A stretch of DNA of 64,000 bases, taken from CAWJNF01 sp963844235. GTDB taxonomy: Bacteria > Actinomycetota > Thermoleophilia > Gaiellales > Gaiellaceae. Under the pieces are notes generated by a model that was not told where the DNA came from, did not search any database, and saw only the letters and a list, made by a program, of their open reading frames with translations. Below, one piece after another: positions 56,795-64,000 of the stretch. Made by a program: the position numbers and the translations under genes. Within the stretch, counting starts at the first letter, position 1. Every line of letters begins with the position of its first letter. Location: NCBI GenBank assembly GCA_963844235.1, contig CAWJNF010000008.1:868001-932000 (forward strand), given 5' to 3'.

Positions 56795-57005
56795 CAGACG
56801 CGGGTGGACTTCGTGCACGACTGCGCGTCGAGCTTCTCGGAGCTCGTGAACCTGCTCTACGTGCTGCTCGCCTCTCTCGGGTCGTCGTGAGCGTCCTCGG
56901 GATGGTCAACACGCTTGTGATCTAACTGTCTACGAGCGCACGCGCGAGATCGGGGCAAGATGTGCCTCGCAGCGGAGCGTGCTGAGCGCGGTGCACTACG
57001 AGTAG
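56795..57005 (+). pseudogene. ABC transporter permease (FtsX/MacB-type), C-terminal remnant
   Basis: Three frames together read TRVDFVHDCASSFSELVNLL YVLLA, RVVVSVLGMVNTLVI and LTVYERTREIG followed by LSAVHYE-like residues. This order is the last membrane region of FtsX-type permeases (SVFGMVNTLVLSVYERTREIG in intact members). At least two frame changes and a missing Gly-Met-Arg segment indicate decay. With the remnant above, the 426-base gap 56633-57058 is fully explained as degraded genes. Confidence 0.65.
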
Positions 57006-57058
57006 GGCGGGCCGCTGCGTCTGGTCGAGGAGGGCCACACGGGCCCTCTCTCGCTTCT

Positions 57059-58066
57059 CTACGGGAATCGGCCGCTGTCGGGGTCGAGGTCGAGGCGGCC
57101 ACCGTCGCGGCAGTCCGCCGGCACGAGGTACTCACCGCCGGCCTGGCCACGGTCGATGTTCCCCACCAGCTGCTGCCGCATCATGCGCGCGGCGGTGTCC
57201 TCGGGTAGGCCCAGGCGCTGTCCTAGCTCCACCGCCGACTGGAGCGCATAGCACTCGGTCGCACCCTCGTTGCCCTCGCCGCGAAGATGCCAGGCCTCGT
57301 GCGCGAGAACGGCGAGCGCGCGCCCGGTCTGGCTCGAGGTGACCTCGCCTTCGAACGCGAGCCGGTACAGGTCGTAGCAGCGCTGGGGGGTCAGGTAGGC
57401 GAGGTCGCCTCCGACGATGGCGGCGCCGTCAGCATGCTGGACGATGCCGACGTGCTCCCCCGACTCGTCGCACTCGATCGTGACGGGCTTTCCGGCGATG
57501 CGCGAGGCCTCGCTCGAGAAGCGCGCCGTCGCCTCGGCCCGCGTGTCGTTGGCAAGCCCGTCCCAGCCCGTTCGCCCCTCGACGAGCCAGAAGACGAGCG
57601 CGAGCGCGCCGATCACGCCGAGGCCGGCGAGGAGGCGGTACACGGCCGGCCGCCGCCCGCGCTCCTCTCGCGGAGCGACCCAGGGCGGCTCCGCCTGCTC
57701 TTCGTCACGCCGCGCCCGGGCCTCCTCGGTGAGCGCCTCGAGCTCCTCGGCCTTCTCGCCCGAGTAAGGGATCCACAGCTCGTCGGCTCCCTCCCGAACG
57801 AGGAGCAGCTCGTCTGGCTCGCGTGCGTAGCCGTAGCGCTCGCGATCGACGTCCTGCGGGCCGCGGTCTTCGCGCCGAGCCGGAGCGGAGCCGAGCGCGC
57901 GCACGAAGAAGTGCAGCTCGAGGCCGACCGCGATCAGGAACACGAGCCAGATCGGGACCGCCGAACGCAGCGCGTAGGGGCCGAAGATCCACGCGAGCAC
58001 GAACGCGACCAGGACGATTCGCGCCGCCACCATCGGAGCCGGAAGCCGATCCGCCAGTTCCCTCAC
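57059..58066 (-). CDS. Membrane protein with HExxH metallopeptidase-like motif
   Basis: A 335-residue protein from GTG 58066. Two helices (about 13-29, 36-57), a cytoplasmic acidic/coiled region (85-135) and a third helix (143-162) lead to an extracytoplasmic C-terminal domain. There LAHEAWHLRGEGNEGATE contains HEAWH (256-260) and downstream Glu residues at 267 and 271, the layout of gluzincin-type zinc proteases. Cys pairs flank it. Not assigned to a named family by me; protease activity is inference. Downstream of an LPG-synthase-like gene on the same strand, 20 bases apart. Confidence 0.7.
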   Translation of the reverse strand: MRELADRLPAPMVAARIVLVAFVLAWIFGPYALRSAVPIWLVFLIAVGLELHFFVRALGSAPARREDRGPQDVDRERYGYAREPDELLLVREGADELWIPYSGEKAEELEALTEEARARRDEEQAEPPWVAPREERGRRPAVYRLLAGLGVIGALALVFWLVEGRTGWDGLANDTRAEATARFSSEASRIAGKPVTIECDESGEHVGIVQHADGAAIVGGDLAYLTPQRCYDLYRLAFEGEVTSSQTGRALAVLAHEAWHLRGEGNEGATECYALQSAVELGQRLGLPEDTAARMMRQQLVGNIDRGQAGGEYLVPADCRDGGRLDLDPDSGRFP

Positions 58067-58086
58067 ATATCGAAGGTAGCCGCCGG

Positions 58087-59223
58087 CTAGCCTGGATCGT
58101 CGAGCCGCGCCGACGCTGTGGCGAGAGAGTCGCCTGCACGGTCGGGATAGCGGCGGCGGAAGAGCCACCACGCCGCTCCGCCTAGCGGGATCGGCAGCCA
58201 GAAGGAAACGAGCCGGTATGCGAGCGTGGCGAGAACGGCAGGCCCCGCTGCGACACCGGCGAGCGCCAGCGTACCGGTCAGGCCCGCCTCGACGAAGCCG
58301 AGCCCGCCCGGCGTGAGCGGGATCATCCCGAGGAACGAGGCGGCGACGTACGCGAGCAGCACGAGCGAGGGCCGTGGATTCGCCCCGACGGCCCAGAGCG
58401 CCGCGATCAGCGCGAGGTAGTCGAGGAGCCACCTGCCTACGGACGCCATCATGGCCGCGCGCCACCGTGCTCCGAGGATCCGCCGGATGGCGTCCCGCTC
58501 GGACAGCAGGCGCTCCGGCAGGGCGGACATGTGGCTCCGTCGCCGCACCGTACGGTTGAGCAGCCACTCGATCGTCCGCCCGACGGCATGCAAGGGCGTG
58601 TGGAAGGCAAACGCGGCCACACCCACGGCGACCAGGAGCACGAACGCGGCCAGGCCGACCCAGAGCGACTGGAGAAGGCCCCTGTCGACGGGGGCGCCGG
58701 CCAGGATTGCCGGCACGGCGAGCACGGGTAACGCCAGCAGTGTCGCGAACGAGAGCGCCGAGGACGCGGTGATGCCCGAGGCGACGGAGCCGCCGGCGAC
58801 GCCCACGCGCGTGAGCATGCGGTACTGGAGGGCGCCCGCGGTGGCCATGCCGCCCGGGACGATGCGGCCCAGCGCGTTCCCGGCCAGCTGCGAGGTCGCG
58901 ACGACGAACCAGTCGTCGACGTGCAGGGCGACGCGGAGAAGCTGCCAGATCGCGACAAAGCTCGCGGCCTCGAAACCGATGGCGGCAACGACCCACTCGG
59001 GTCTCAGATCGAGGAGCTCGCGCCAGCTCGTGAAGACCTCGAGCAGGCTCGGCATGAGCAGGTACAGGGACACGAGTGTCACGACGAGCAGGAGGCAGCG
59101 CAGGAAGATCCGGCGTCTGGTCCACCCGGTCGGCTGCACGACACTCTCGACGCCGCTGCTCATCTCCGGCCGGGCAACAGTAGCGCGGCGGGTCCCCCCC
59201 GCATCCGACGCGGCCCTGGTCAC
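58087..59223 (-). CDS. Lysylphosphatidylglycerol synthase-type transmembrane protein (UPF0104)
   Basis: A 378-residue membrane protein, paralogous to 28249-29358. Seven or eight helices, with NALGRIVPGGMATAGALQYR and IPLTPGGLGFVEAGLTGTLA as the two glycine-rich family turns and YRLVSFWLPIPLGGAAWWLF at the end. No aminoacyl-transferase domain. GTG 59223 overlaps the stop of a decayed upstream gene (GTGA), which supports this start; ATG 59163 is an alternative. The transported or bound lipid is unknown. Confidence 0.85.
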   Translation of the reverse strand: MTRAASDAGGTRRATVARPEMSSGVESVVQPTGWTRRRIFLRCLLLVVTLVSLYLLMPSLLEVFTSWRELLDLRPEWVVAAIGFEAASFVAIWQLLRVALHVDDWFVVATSQLAGNALGRIVPGGMATAGALQYRMLTRVGVAGGSVASGITASSALSFATLLALPVLAVPAILAGAPVDRGLLQSLWVGLAAFVLLVAVGVAAFAFHTPLHAVGRTIEWLLNRTVRRRSHMSALPERLLSERDAIRRILGARWRAAMMASVGRWLLDYLALIAALWAVGANPRPSLVLLAYVAASFLGMIPLTPGGLGFVEAGLTGTLALAGVAAGPAVLATLAYRLVSFWLPIPLGGAAWWLFRRRYPDRAGDSLATASARLDDPG

Positions 59224-59400
59224 GCGGGGAGCTCGATCTCCGCAGGCAGCTCCCCCTGCCGCACCTCGGGGCGAGCTCGTCGCGAACCCTCGCGTCGAAG
59301 TAGCCGCGCGCGGTCGCGAGCGCGACGAGCGGCATCGTCACGGTGTGGATGACGCCCGCGACGACGTTGACAACCCAGGAGCGCCCATCGGTCGTCGCGC
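59220..59400 (-). pseudogene. Membrane protein C-terminal remnant
   Basis: Two frames on the minus strand combine to SWVVNVVAGVIHTVTMPLVA, LATARGYFDARVRDELAP and EVRQGELPAEIELPA, ending TGA at 59220-59222. One shift lies near 59275. This resembles the last helix and tail of an actinobacterial multi-pass membrane protein. Nothing recognisable precedes it, so most of the gene is gone. The remaining part of the 402-base gap (59401-59625) shows no gene. Confidence 0.5.
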
Positions 59401-59625
59401 GCACTCCGCGGCCTGCTCCACGAGCCGAACGCCCGGCGTGAGCGCTCGGCGGGCGCAGTCTCGTCGGCGAGGTCGGCCGAGGCCCTCGGATCAAGGCCGA
59501 CAGCGAGGCCCGCGACGAGCGCGGAGACCGTCCGACGCACGGGCATCACGCGACTACAACCTGTCCGGCATTCGCCGGCTGGATTGTCTGCTAGCGCGCC
59601 ATGTCAGCCATGGCTGCGGCTGCGA

Positions 59626-60027
59626 TTAGGCGAGCGCCTTCTGCTTGATCTGGTCGAACTCCGCCTGGCTGATCGCCCCGCTGTCGAGGAGCTCCTTCGC
59701 CTTGGCGATCTCGGCGGCGCCTCCGCCCCCACCCCCGCCCCCCGCCGTTTGGCGGATGTAGGCGTCCATATCGGCCTGTGCCGCCTGGGCTTGGTCCATG
59801 TCGCGCCGCGTCATGCCGCTGCCGTTCACGATCAGGTACACGAGCACGCCGAGGAACGGGATGAAGATGAGAAAGATGACCCAGGCGGTCTTCTTCAAGC
59901 CGGACTCGTCGCGCCGGAAGACGTCGATGATGATGCGGAAGAGGATGAAGATCCACGCGATCCACAGGAAGATCAGGAGCATCGACCAGAAGAAGTCGAG
60001 GAATGGATAGTCGGCTGCTACCGGCAC
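59626..60027 (-). CDS. SHOCT-domain membrane protein with PLDc_N-like helices
   Basis: A 133-residue protein from GTG 60027, preceded by AAAGGAGATC. Two helices (about 13-36 and 48-69) with FRRDESGLKKTAWVIFLIFI resemble the phospholipase D N-terminal membrane region. A Gly-rich linker joins a C-terminal SHOCT motif (EIAKAKELLDSGAISQAEFD QIK). SHOCT modules are thought to mediate oligomerisation; the cellular role is unknown. Confidence 0.85.
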   Translation of the reverse strand: MPVAADYPFLDFFWSMLLIFLWIAWIFILFRIIIDVFRRDESGLKKTAWVIFLIFIPFLGVLVYLIVNGSGMTRRDMDQAQAAQADMDAYIRQTAGGGGGGGGAAEIAKAKELLDSGAISQAEFDQIKQKALA

Positions 60028-60247
60028 GCTGATCTCCTTTCGGACCTTCGGGGCGGTCGAAGCATACGACACCCGATCGGACGGAGCACGGGTACGCGTG
60101 CAGGTCGAGCCATTGGGGTTCTCGAGAAGGGTGTCGATTCTGGGCCGGATACGCTCGCCCGAAGGCCGCGACGCTCCACCTGGCTCGTCAGCGATCCCGC
60201 CGGCTCCGACCACCCAGCCGCAGGCAGCGACCGAGCCGGATCCGGCA

Positions 60248-60760
60248 GTGACGCGTGAGAAGAAGGCGTCCGATTCGCTGCTGGGCCGGCTCGACGCGCT
60301 CCGCGTTCTGCGCGCTGACGACGAAGCCGAGAAGGTGTGCTGCTCGAGGAGCTCGCGGAGCTCGAGGAGCTCGGAGTTGCGGAGCGCGACATCGCGCGAG
60401 AGCTTCTCGGGGTCCGGCCGCTCGCCCAGCCCGACCGCTTCGAGGAGGCTCATCGCAGCGTCATCCGCGCGCTCCAGGTGCTCGAGCGCAACGGCGGCCG
60501 AAGAGCGACTGTGACCGGGCTCGGCCCGCTGAATTCACCGGCGTGCTTCGTCGTGACGCTGGTCGCCGGCTGGATCGCGAGACAGCACCGGTTCGCGCTC
60601 GTGCGGCAGCCCGGCCGCCTCTGCGAACACGAGCTTCGGCTCGCCCGAGCACCGAATGCTGCGGCGGGCCCGCGACCAGGCGGCTTCGCCAGGCGCCGGC
60701 GGCCGGCCTCGACATCTTCGCGTCCGAGCCGCGAGCTTAAGCTGCGCTTAACGTTTTCGC
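60248..60760 (+). pseudogene. Conserved actinobacterial hypothetical protein, degraded
   Basis: From GTG 60248: TREKKASDSLLGRLDALRVL and RADDEAEK; a shift near 60337 leads to VLLEELAELEELGVAERDIA, RPLAQPDRFEEAHRSVIRAL, VLERNGGRRATVTGLGPL and FVVTLVAGWIARQH. Another shift near 60595 gives GSPEHRMLRRARDQAAS. After that the sequence no longer looks coding. The intact family probably had more membrane helices. No function known. The rest of the gap to 61055 contains no supported gene. Confidence 0.5.
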
Positions 60761-61055
60761 CGGAATGCCCGCTCGGTGTCTGCCGTTTGAACGGGCAGGA
60801 ACGGAGCGTCTGGTCGCAGGCACTGGGTCGGCGATGCAGCACGCACTAGCAGGTTCTGCGGGAGTCGAATGTGTCGAAGCAAGTCGTTCGCGAGCTGATG
60901 CCGGCGGCGTTGAGCCGTGCGGCGTGTGCTACCGCGTTCGTCCTTCCGCTCGACGGGCAGCGAGATCGTCGTCGAGATCCGAACGCACTGCTACGTGTCT
61001 ACACGGGCGTCGAGCGGGCCACCCGCACCGCCTGAGCTGAGAGGAGCGAACTGAA

Positions 61056-62060
61056 CTGAGTACTAGCAGCACCCCCCTTGCCGCGCTCTTGGACGAGACC
61101 GAGGACGCGCTCGACTACTCGGCGACCGAGCACGAGCTCGACGCCGACTTCGACGCCGAGACCGACGACAAGAGCGACGCGGCCGAGCCGGCCGCCTACC
61201 ACGTTGAAACGACCCGCGCGACCGATTCGGTGGCGCTGTTCATGAACGAGGCCGGCCGCCACCGGCTGCTGACGCCGGCCGAGGAGGTGGAGCTCGCCAA
61301 GCGCGTCGAGCAGGGAGACCGCGCCGCGAAGGAGCGCATGATCGCCTCCAACCTCCGGCTCGTGATCTCGATCGCGAAACGCTACCAGGGACGCGGCGTG
61401 CCCCTGGGCGATCTCATCCAGGAGGGCGCGATCGGGCTCAATCGCGCCGTCGAGAAGTTCGACTGGCGCCGCGGTTACAAGTTCTCCACGTACGCCACGT
61501 GGTGGATTCGCCAGGCCTGCCAGCGTGCCATCTTCAGCCAGTCGGCGACGATTCGCGTTCCGACGCACGTGCACGAGCGCAAGGTCCGCTTGGCCCGTGC
61601 CCGCCAGCGGCTCGAGGTCATGTCGGGAACGACGCCGACGGCCGAGGAGCTCGCCCTCGCGACCGGGCTCGAGCTGCACCACGTCGAGGAGGCCCTCGGG
61701 GCAGCCGAGGCGAACGTGTCGCTGAGCCGGCCCGTGGGCTCCGACGAGGGCACCGAGCTCGGCGATCTCTTCACCGATACGAGCATGGACGATCCGGTCG
61801 AGAGCGCGCACGAATCGCTGCAGCGGCAGTCGTTGCAGGAAGCGCTCGAGACGCTGCCCGACGAGGAACGGCGGGTCATCGAGCTCCGCTTCGGTCTCGA
61901 CGGCGAGCCGCAGTCCCTCGAGGTGATCGGACGCGAGCTGCGAACCAGCCGCCAGCGCCTGCATCAGCTGGAGCGTAAGGCGCTTGCCAGGCTCCAGGCC
62001 CAGCTGACCCACGGCGGCGCGCTCCGTGAGAGCGAAGTCGCCGGCGCGCTCGCAGCGTAA
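61056..62060 (+). CDS. RNA polymerase sigma factor, RpoD/SigA family
   Basis: A 323-residue protein from TTG 61089, or 334 from CTG 61056, which has GAGGAG 9 bases upstream and yields STSSTPLAALLDETEDALDY. Region 1.2 (SVALFMNEAGRHRLLTPAEE), region 2 (NLRLVISIAKRYQGRGVPLG, DLIQEGAIGLNRAVEKFDWR, KFSTYATWWIRQA), region 3 and region 4 (LPDEERRVIELRFGLDGEPQ, LEVIGRELRTSRQRLHQLER) are complete; region 1.1 is absent. Such proteins are either the primary or a group 2 (HrdB-like) sigma factor. The acidic head of about 45 residues is distinctive. Confidence 0.9.
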   Translation: MSTSSTPLAALLDETEDALDYSATEHELDADFDAETDDKSDAAEPAAYHVETTRATDSVALFMNEAGRHRLLTPAEEVELAKRVEQGDRAAKERMIASNLRLVISIAKRYQGRGVPLGDLIQEGAIGLNRAVEKFDWRRGYKFSTYATWWIRQACQRAIFSQSATIRVPTHVHERKVRLARARQRLEVMSGTTPTAEELALATGLELHHVEEALGAAEANVSLSRPVGSDEGTELGDLFTDTSMDDPVESAHESLQRQSLQEALETLPDEERRVIELRFGLDGEPQSLEVIGRELRTSRQRLHQLERKALARLQAQLTHGGALRESEVAGALAA

Positions 62061-62206
62061 GCACCACCCCGGCCGGCCTGACCTGATCATTCGCGATCTG
62101 TGGGCTCGACTGGCAGCCCGTTGTCAGGCCGCGCCGCGGCTCAGTCGCGCCCGAGCATGAGCTCGGTCGGACCGCTGCGGTGGCGCCCTTCGTGCCCGCT
62201 CTTCGA

Positions 62207-62617
62207 CTACTGCTCCGGGATCGCGGAAAAGTCCATGTAGATGAACGACCACTGGTGCCCGTCGAGGTCGCGGAAGCCCCGCATGTACATGAACCCCTGG
62301 TCGTCCGGCTCACCAACGGCCTGAGCACCGGCCGCGAGGGCCTTGTCGGCGAGGTCGTCGACCTGCTCCCTGCTCTCGGTCGAGAGGCCCACCAGCACCT
62401 CTCTGCTCTGCGAGGTGTCCGCGATCTTCTGACCGGCGATGAACCCCTCGAAGAACGGCTCCACGATCAGCATGACCGACGACTCCTCGCTGACGATCAT
62501 GCGGGTCGCGTTCTCGTCGGTGAACTGCTGGTCGAACGTGAAGCCGAGCTTCTCGAAGAACTCGGTCGTCCTGGCCAGATCCTTCACGGGCAGGTTGATG
62601 AACGTCTTCATGGCCAT
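62207..62617 (-). CDS. VOC-family protein (glyoxalase/bleomycin resistance-like)
   Basis: A 136-residue two-module VOC protein. MKTFINLPVKDLARTTEFFE KLGFTF and MIVSEESSVMLIVEP form module 1; the C-terminus MYMRGFRDLDGHQWSFIYMD has the typical DPDGH-like turn. Related proteins are often annotated as extradiol dioxygenase-like or PhnB-like; activity unknown. AAAGGAGC precedes the closely spaced Met1 and Met3. Confidence 0.88.
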   Translation of the reverse strand: MAMKTFINLPVKDLARTTEFFEKLGFTFDQQFTDENATRMIVSEESSVMLIVEPFFEGFIAGQKIADTSQSREVLVGLSTESREQVDDLADKALAAGAQAVGEPDDQGFMYMRGFRDLDGHQWSFIYMDFSAIPEQ

Positions 62618-62791
62618 CCCGAAGCTCCTTTCTCGCTTCGCGGCATTGTCTCCCCTTACAGACCGGGAGCCGCGGCGGAACTCATCGTCGCGCGACCGGT
62701 AGCCGGCTGCGGGAAACCCGCATCGTTCGCTGTGGTTTGCCGGCAGCAGGCATGCGGCGAATGCGCCGACGCGGCACAGCCCTACAGTCCA

Positions 62792-62805
62792 TACCGTAGG
62801 CGGTA
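62792..62805. promoter_or_regulatory. Inverted repeat before the copper oxidase gene
   Basis: TACCG-tagg-CGGTA is a perfect 5-bp inverted repeat, flanked by a CTACAG direct repeat, 20 bases before ATG 62826 and just ahead of AGAAGGAG. It could be an operator for a nitrite- or oxygen-responsive regulator. No known motif is matched with confidence. Confidence 0.35.
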
Positions 62806-62825
62806 GCTACAGAAGGAGTGCTTCG

Positions 62826-64000
62826 ATGGCAAGCCATCCCTCGTCGGTTCGCCGTAGGCCGGCTCGAACGCAGTCGGGAATGTTCGGCAATGTGGCGGCT
62901 GTATTGCTCGGCTTGCTGGTGGGCGTGCTGGCGATCTTCGCGCTCATGATGTGGGCGGACGCCCGCGAAGCGCGCGACGACGCGCAGCAGGCAGCGGCGC
63001 TCGTCGAGAACCAGTCGGCCGCGAGCGAGGCGCAGCCGGCAGCGTCCGGCCACGACCACGCCGCGCAGGACTACAACACCGCGCTCCCGATCGAGAGCTT
63101 TGCGGGCAACGTGCCCGAGGACGCTCAGGCGCTCGCCGAGGCGCACACACCGTATGACGCAACGCTGCCGCCACTCCCGGCAGGCGACCTCGTCAAGGTG
63201 CAGATGACGCTGAAGGACATGACTGTCGAGATCGCGCCGGGCGTCAAGTACAACACGTGGGCGTTCGACGGCCATGGGGCTCCCGGTCCGATCGTGCACG
63301 TGCGCGAAGGCCAGACGGTCGAGATGACGCTGACGAACGGCGGCTCGATTCCGCACTCGATCGACTTCCATGCGGCGCGCATCGCCCCCGACCGTGCCTT
63401 CCGCGACGCGCAGCCGGGCGAGTCGTTCACCTTCCGCTTCACCGCCGACGATCCCGGTGTCTACATGTACCACTGCGGGACGAAGCCGGTGCTCGCGCAC
63501 ATCGCCAACGGCATGTACGGCGCGATCATCGTCCAGCCCAAGGAGGGCCTCCCGCCGGTCGACAACGAGTATGTGCTGGTCGGCAGCGAGTGGTACATGA
63601 ACGGAGACGGCATCGAGGAGCCTGCGTCGCTCGACATGGCGAAGGCACGGGCCAGGTTGTCGGACTGGGTGACGTTCAACGGCTACGCCAACCAGTACGT
63701 GACGCATCCGTTGACCGCAGATCCCGGAGAGACAACGCGCTTCTGGGTCGTCGCGGCGGGGCCGACGAACAACGTCAACTTCCACGTCGTCGGCACGATC
63801 TTCGACCGGGCCTGGGAGAACTCCGACCTCACGAGCCCGCCGCAGCAGGGCGTCCAGACCGTCGTCGTCCCGGCGGGCGGGGGCGCGGTCTTCGACGTCA
63901 AGATCGACGACGAGGGCCTGTATCCCTTCGTCTCGCATGCCTTCGCGGACGTCGACCTCGGCCAGGTCGGCCTCCTGAAGGTGGGAGACCCCGAGGGCAC
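62826..64000 (+). CDS. Copper nitrite reductase-like multicopper oxidase, C-terminally cut by window
   Basis: At least 391 residues; open to the right edge. A basic head and one membrane helix (about 22-44), then a His-containing linker (SGHDHAAQ), precede two cupredoxin domains. Domain 1 carries type 1 copper ligands His177, Cys217, His225 and Met230 (YMYHCGTKPVLAHIANGMYG) and type 2 ligands His182 and His216. Domain 2 contains NNVNFHVVGTIFDRAW and FVSHAFADVDLGQVGLLKV with the remaining His. This matches NirK/AniA-type nitrite reductases; the membrane anchor is outside. Whether a cytochrome domain follows cannot be seen. Confidence 0.88.
   Translation, partial: MASHPSSVRRRPARTQSGMFGNVAAVLLGLLVGVLAIFALMMWADAREARDDAQQAAALVENQSAASEAQPAASGHDHAAQDYNTALPIESFAGNVPEDAQALAEAHTPYDATLPPLPAGDLVKVQMTLKDMTVEIAPGVKYNTWAFDGHGAPGPIVHVREGQTVEMTLTNGGSIPHSIDFHAARIAPDRAFRDAQPGESFTFRFTADDPGVYMYHCGTKPVLAHIANGMYGAIIVQPKEGLPPVDNEYVLVGSEWYMNGDGIEEPASLDMAKARARLSDWVTFNGYANQYVTHPLTADPGETTRFWVVAAGPTNNVNFHVVGTIFDRAWENSDLTSPPQQGVQTVVVPAGGGAVFDVKIDDEGLYPFVSHAFADVDLGQVGLLKVGDPEG

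Noticed and set aside
62708..62722. Terminator hairpin TGCGGG-aaa-CCCGCA
   Set aside because: It lies in a divergent upstream region, not after a gene end; it could be regulatory but nothing supports a specific role.

Overview
The window is very GC-rich, uses GTG starts and ATGA/GTGA stop-start overlaps freely, and has the gene content of an actinobacterium: MscL, an RpoD-type sigma factor, MoxR/DUF58/VWA operon, malate synthase A, DosS-like GAF kinase, many universal stress proteins. Several families (DUF4389, SHOCT membrane proteins, HAD-GH65 fusion) point to the class Thermoleophilia; that placement is inference from gene content only. I recognised no rRNA, tRNA, CRISPR array, insertion sequence or prophage. 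Both ends are cut inside genes.

Layout. 0-2.4 kb: end of a histidine kinase, mscL, two membrane proteins and a strong bidirectional terminator. 2.5-8.8 kb: an OmpR-type two-component pair divergent from a MoxR - DUF58 - VWA - HtrA-like operon. 8.9-17.8 kb: single genes and small operons (holin-like protein, DUF4234, ZIP transporter, CYTH protein, YihY, class II aldolase, aquaporin, epimerase, GNAT). 18-24.6 kb: central carbon genes (malate synthase, VOC protein, esterase, aconitase), with a 65-bp hairpin tandem repeat between convergent genes. 24.7-27.6 kb: a GAF-GAF-HisKA_3 kinase and NarL-type regulator resembling DosS/DosR. 27.7-51.7 kb: mostly minus-strand operons that repeatedly include universal stress proteins: UspA - ADP-forming acetyl-CoA synthetase - UspA - nicotinate phosphoribosyltransferase - FAD oxidoreductase; DUF4389 - SRPBCC - HAD/GH65 - UspA - acetate kinase; and hydrolase - small membrane protein - UspA - phosphatase. 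ZIP transporters, archease-RtcB and an L,D-transpeptidase lie between them. 52-64 kb: an MFS exporter, a large secreted Ig-like/beta-helix protein, gene remnants, a membrane HExxH protein, an RpoD-type sigma factor and a copper nitrite reductase-like protein cut by the window edge.

How the genes may work together. The most coherent theme is an energy-stress or low-oxygen island: a DosS/DosR-like sensor pair, five universal stress proteins, NAD salvage, acetate kinase plus ADP-forming acetyl-CoA synthetase (ATP from acetyl groups), a sugar phosphorylase fused to a HAD phosphatase, and possibly a nitrite reductase. This echoes the mycobacterial DosR regulon, but co-regulation here is a hypothesis.

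Quality warning. Between about 23.6 and 43.1 kb at least eleven genes are broken by one-base indels while their protein families stay recognisable in the next frame. The shifts often sit in C or G runs and compensate one another, so assembly error is at least as likely as real decay. By contrast, 56.6-57.0, 59.2-59.4 and 60.2-60.8 kb hold true-looking fragments of genes.
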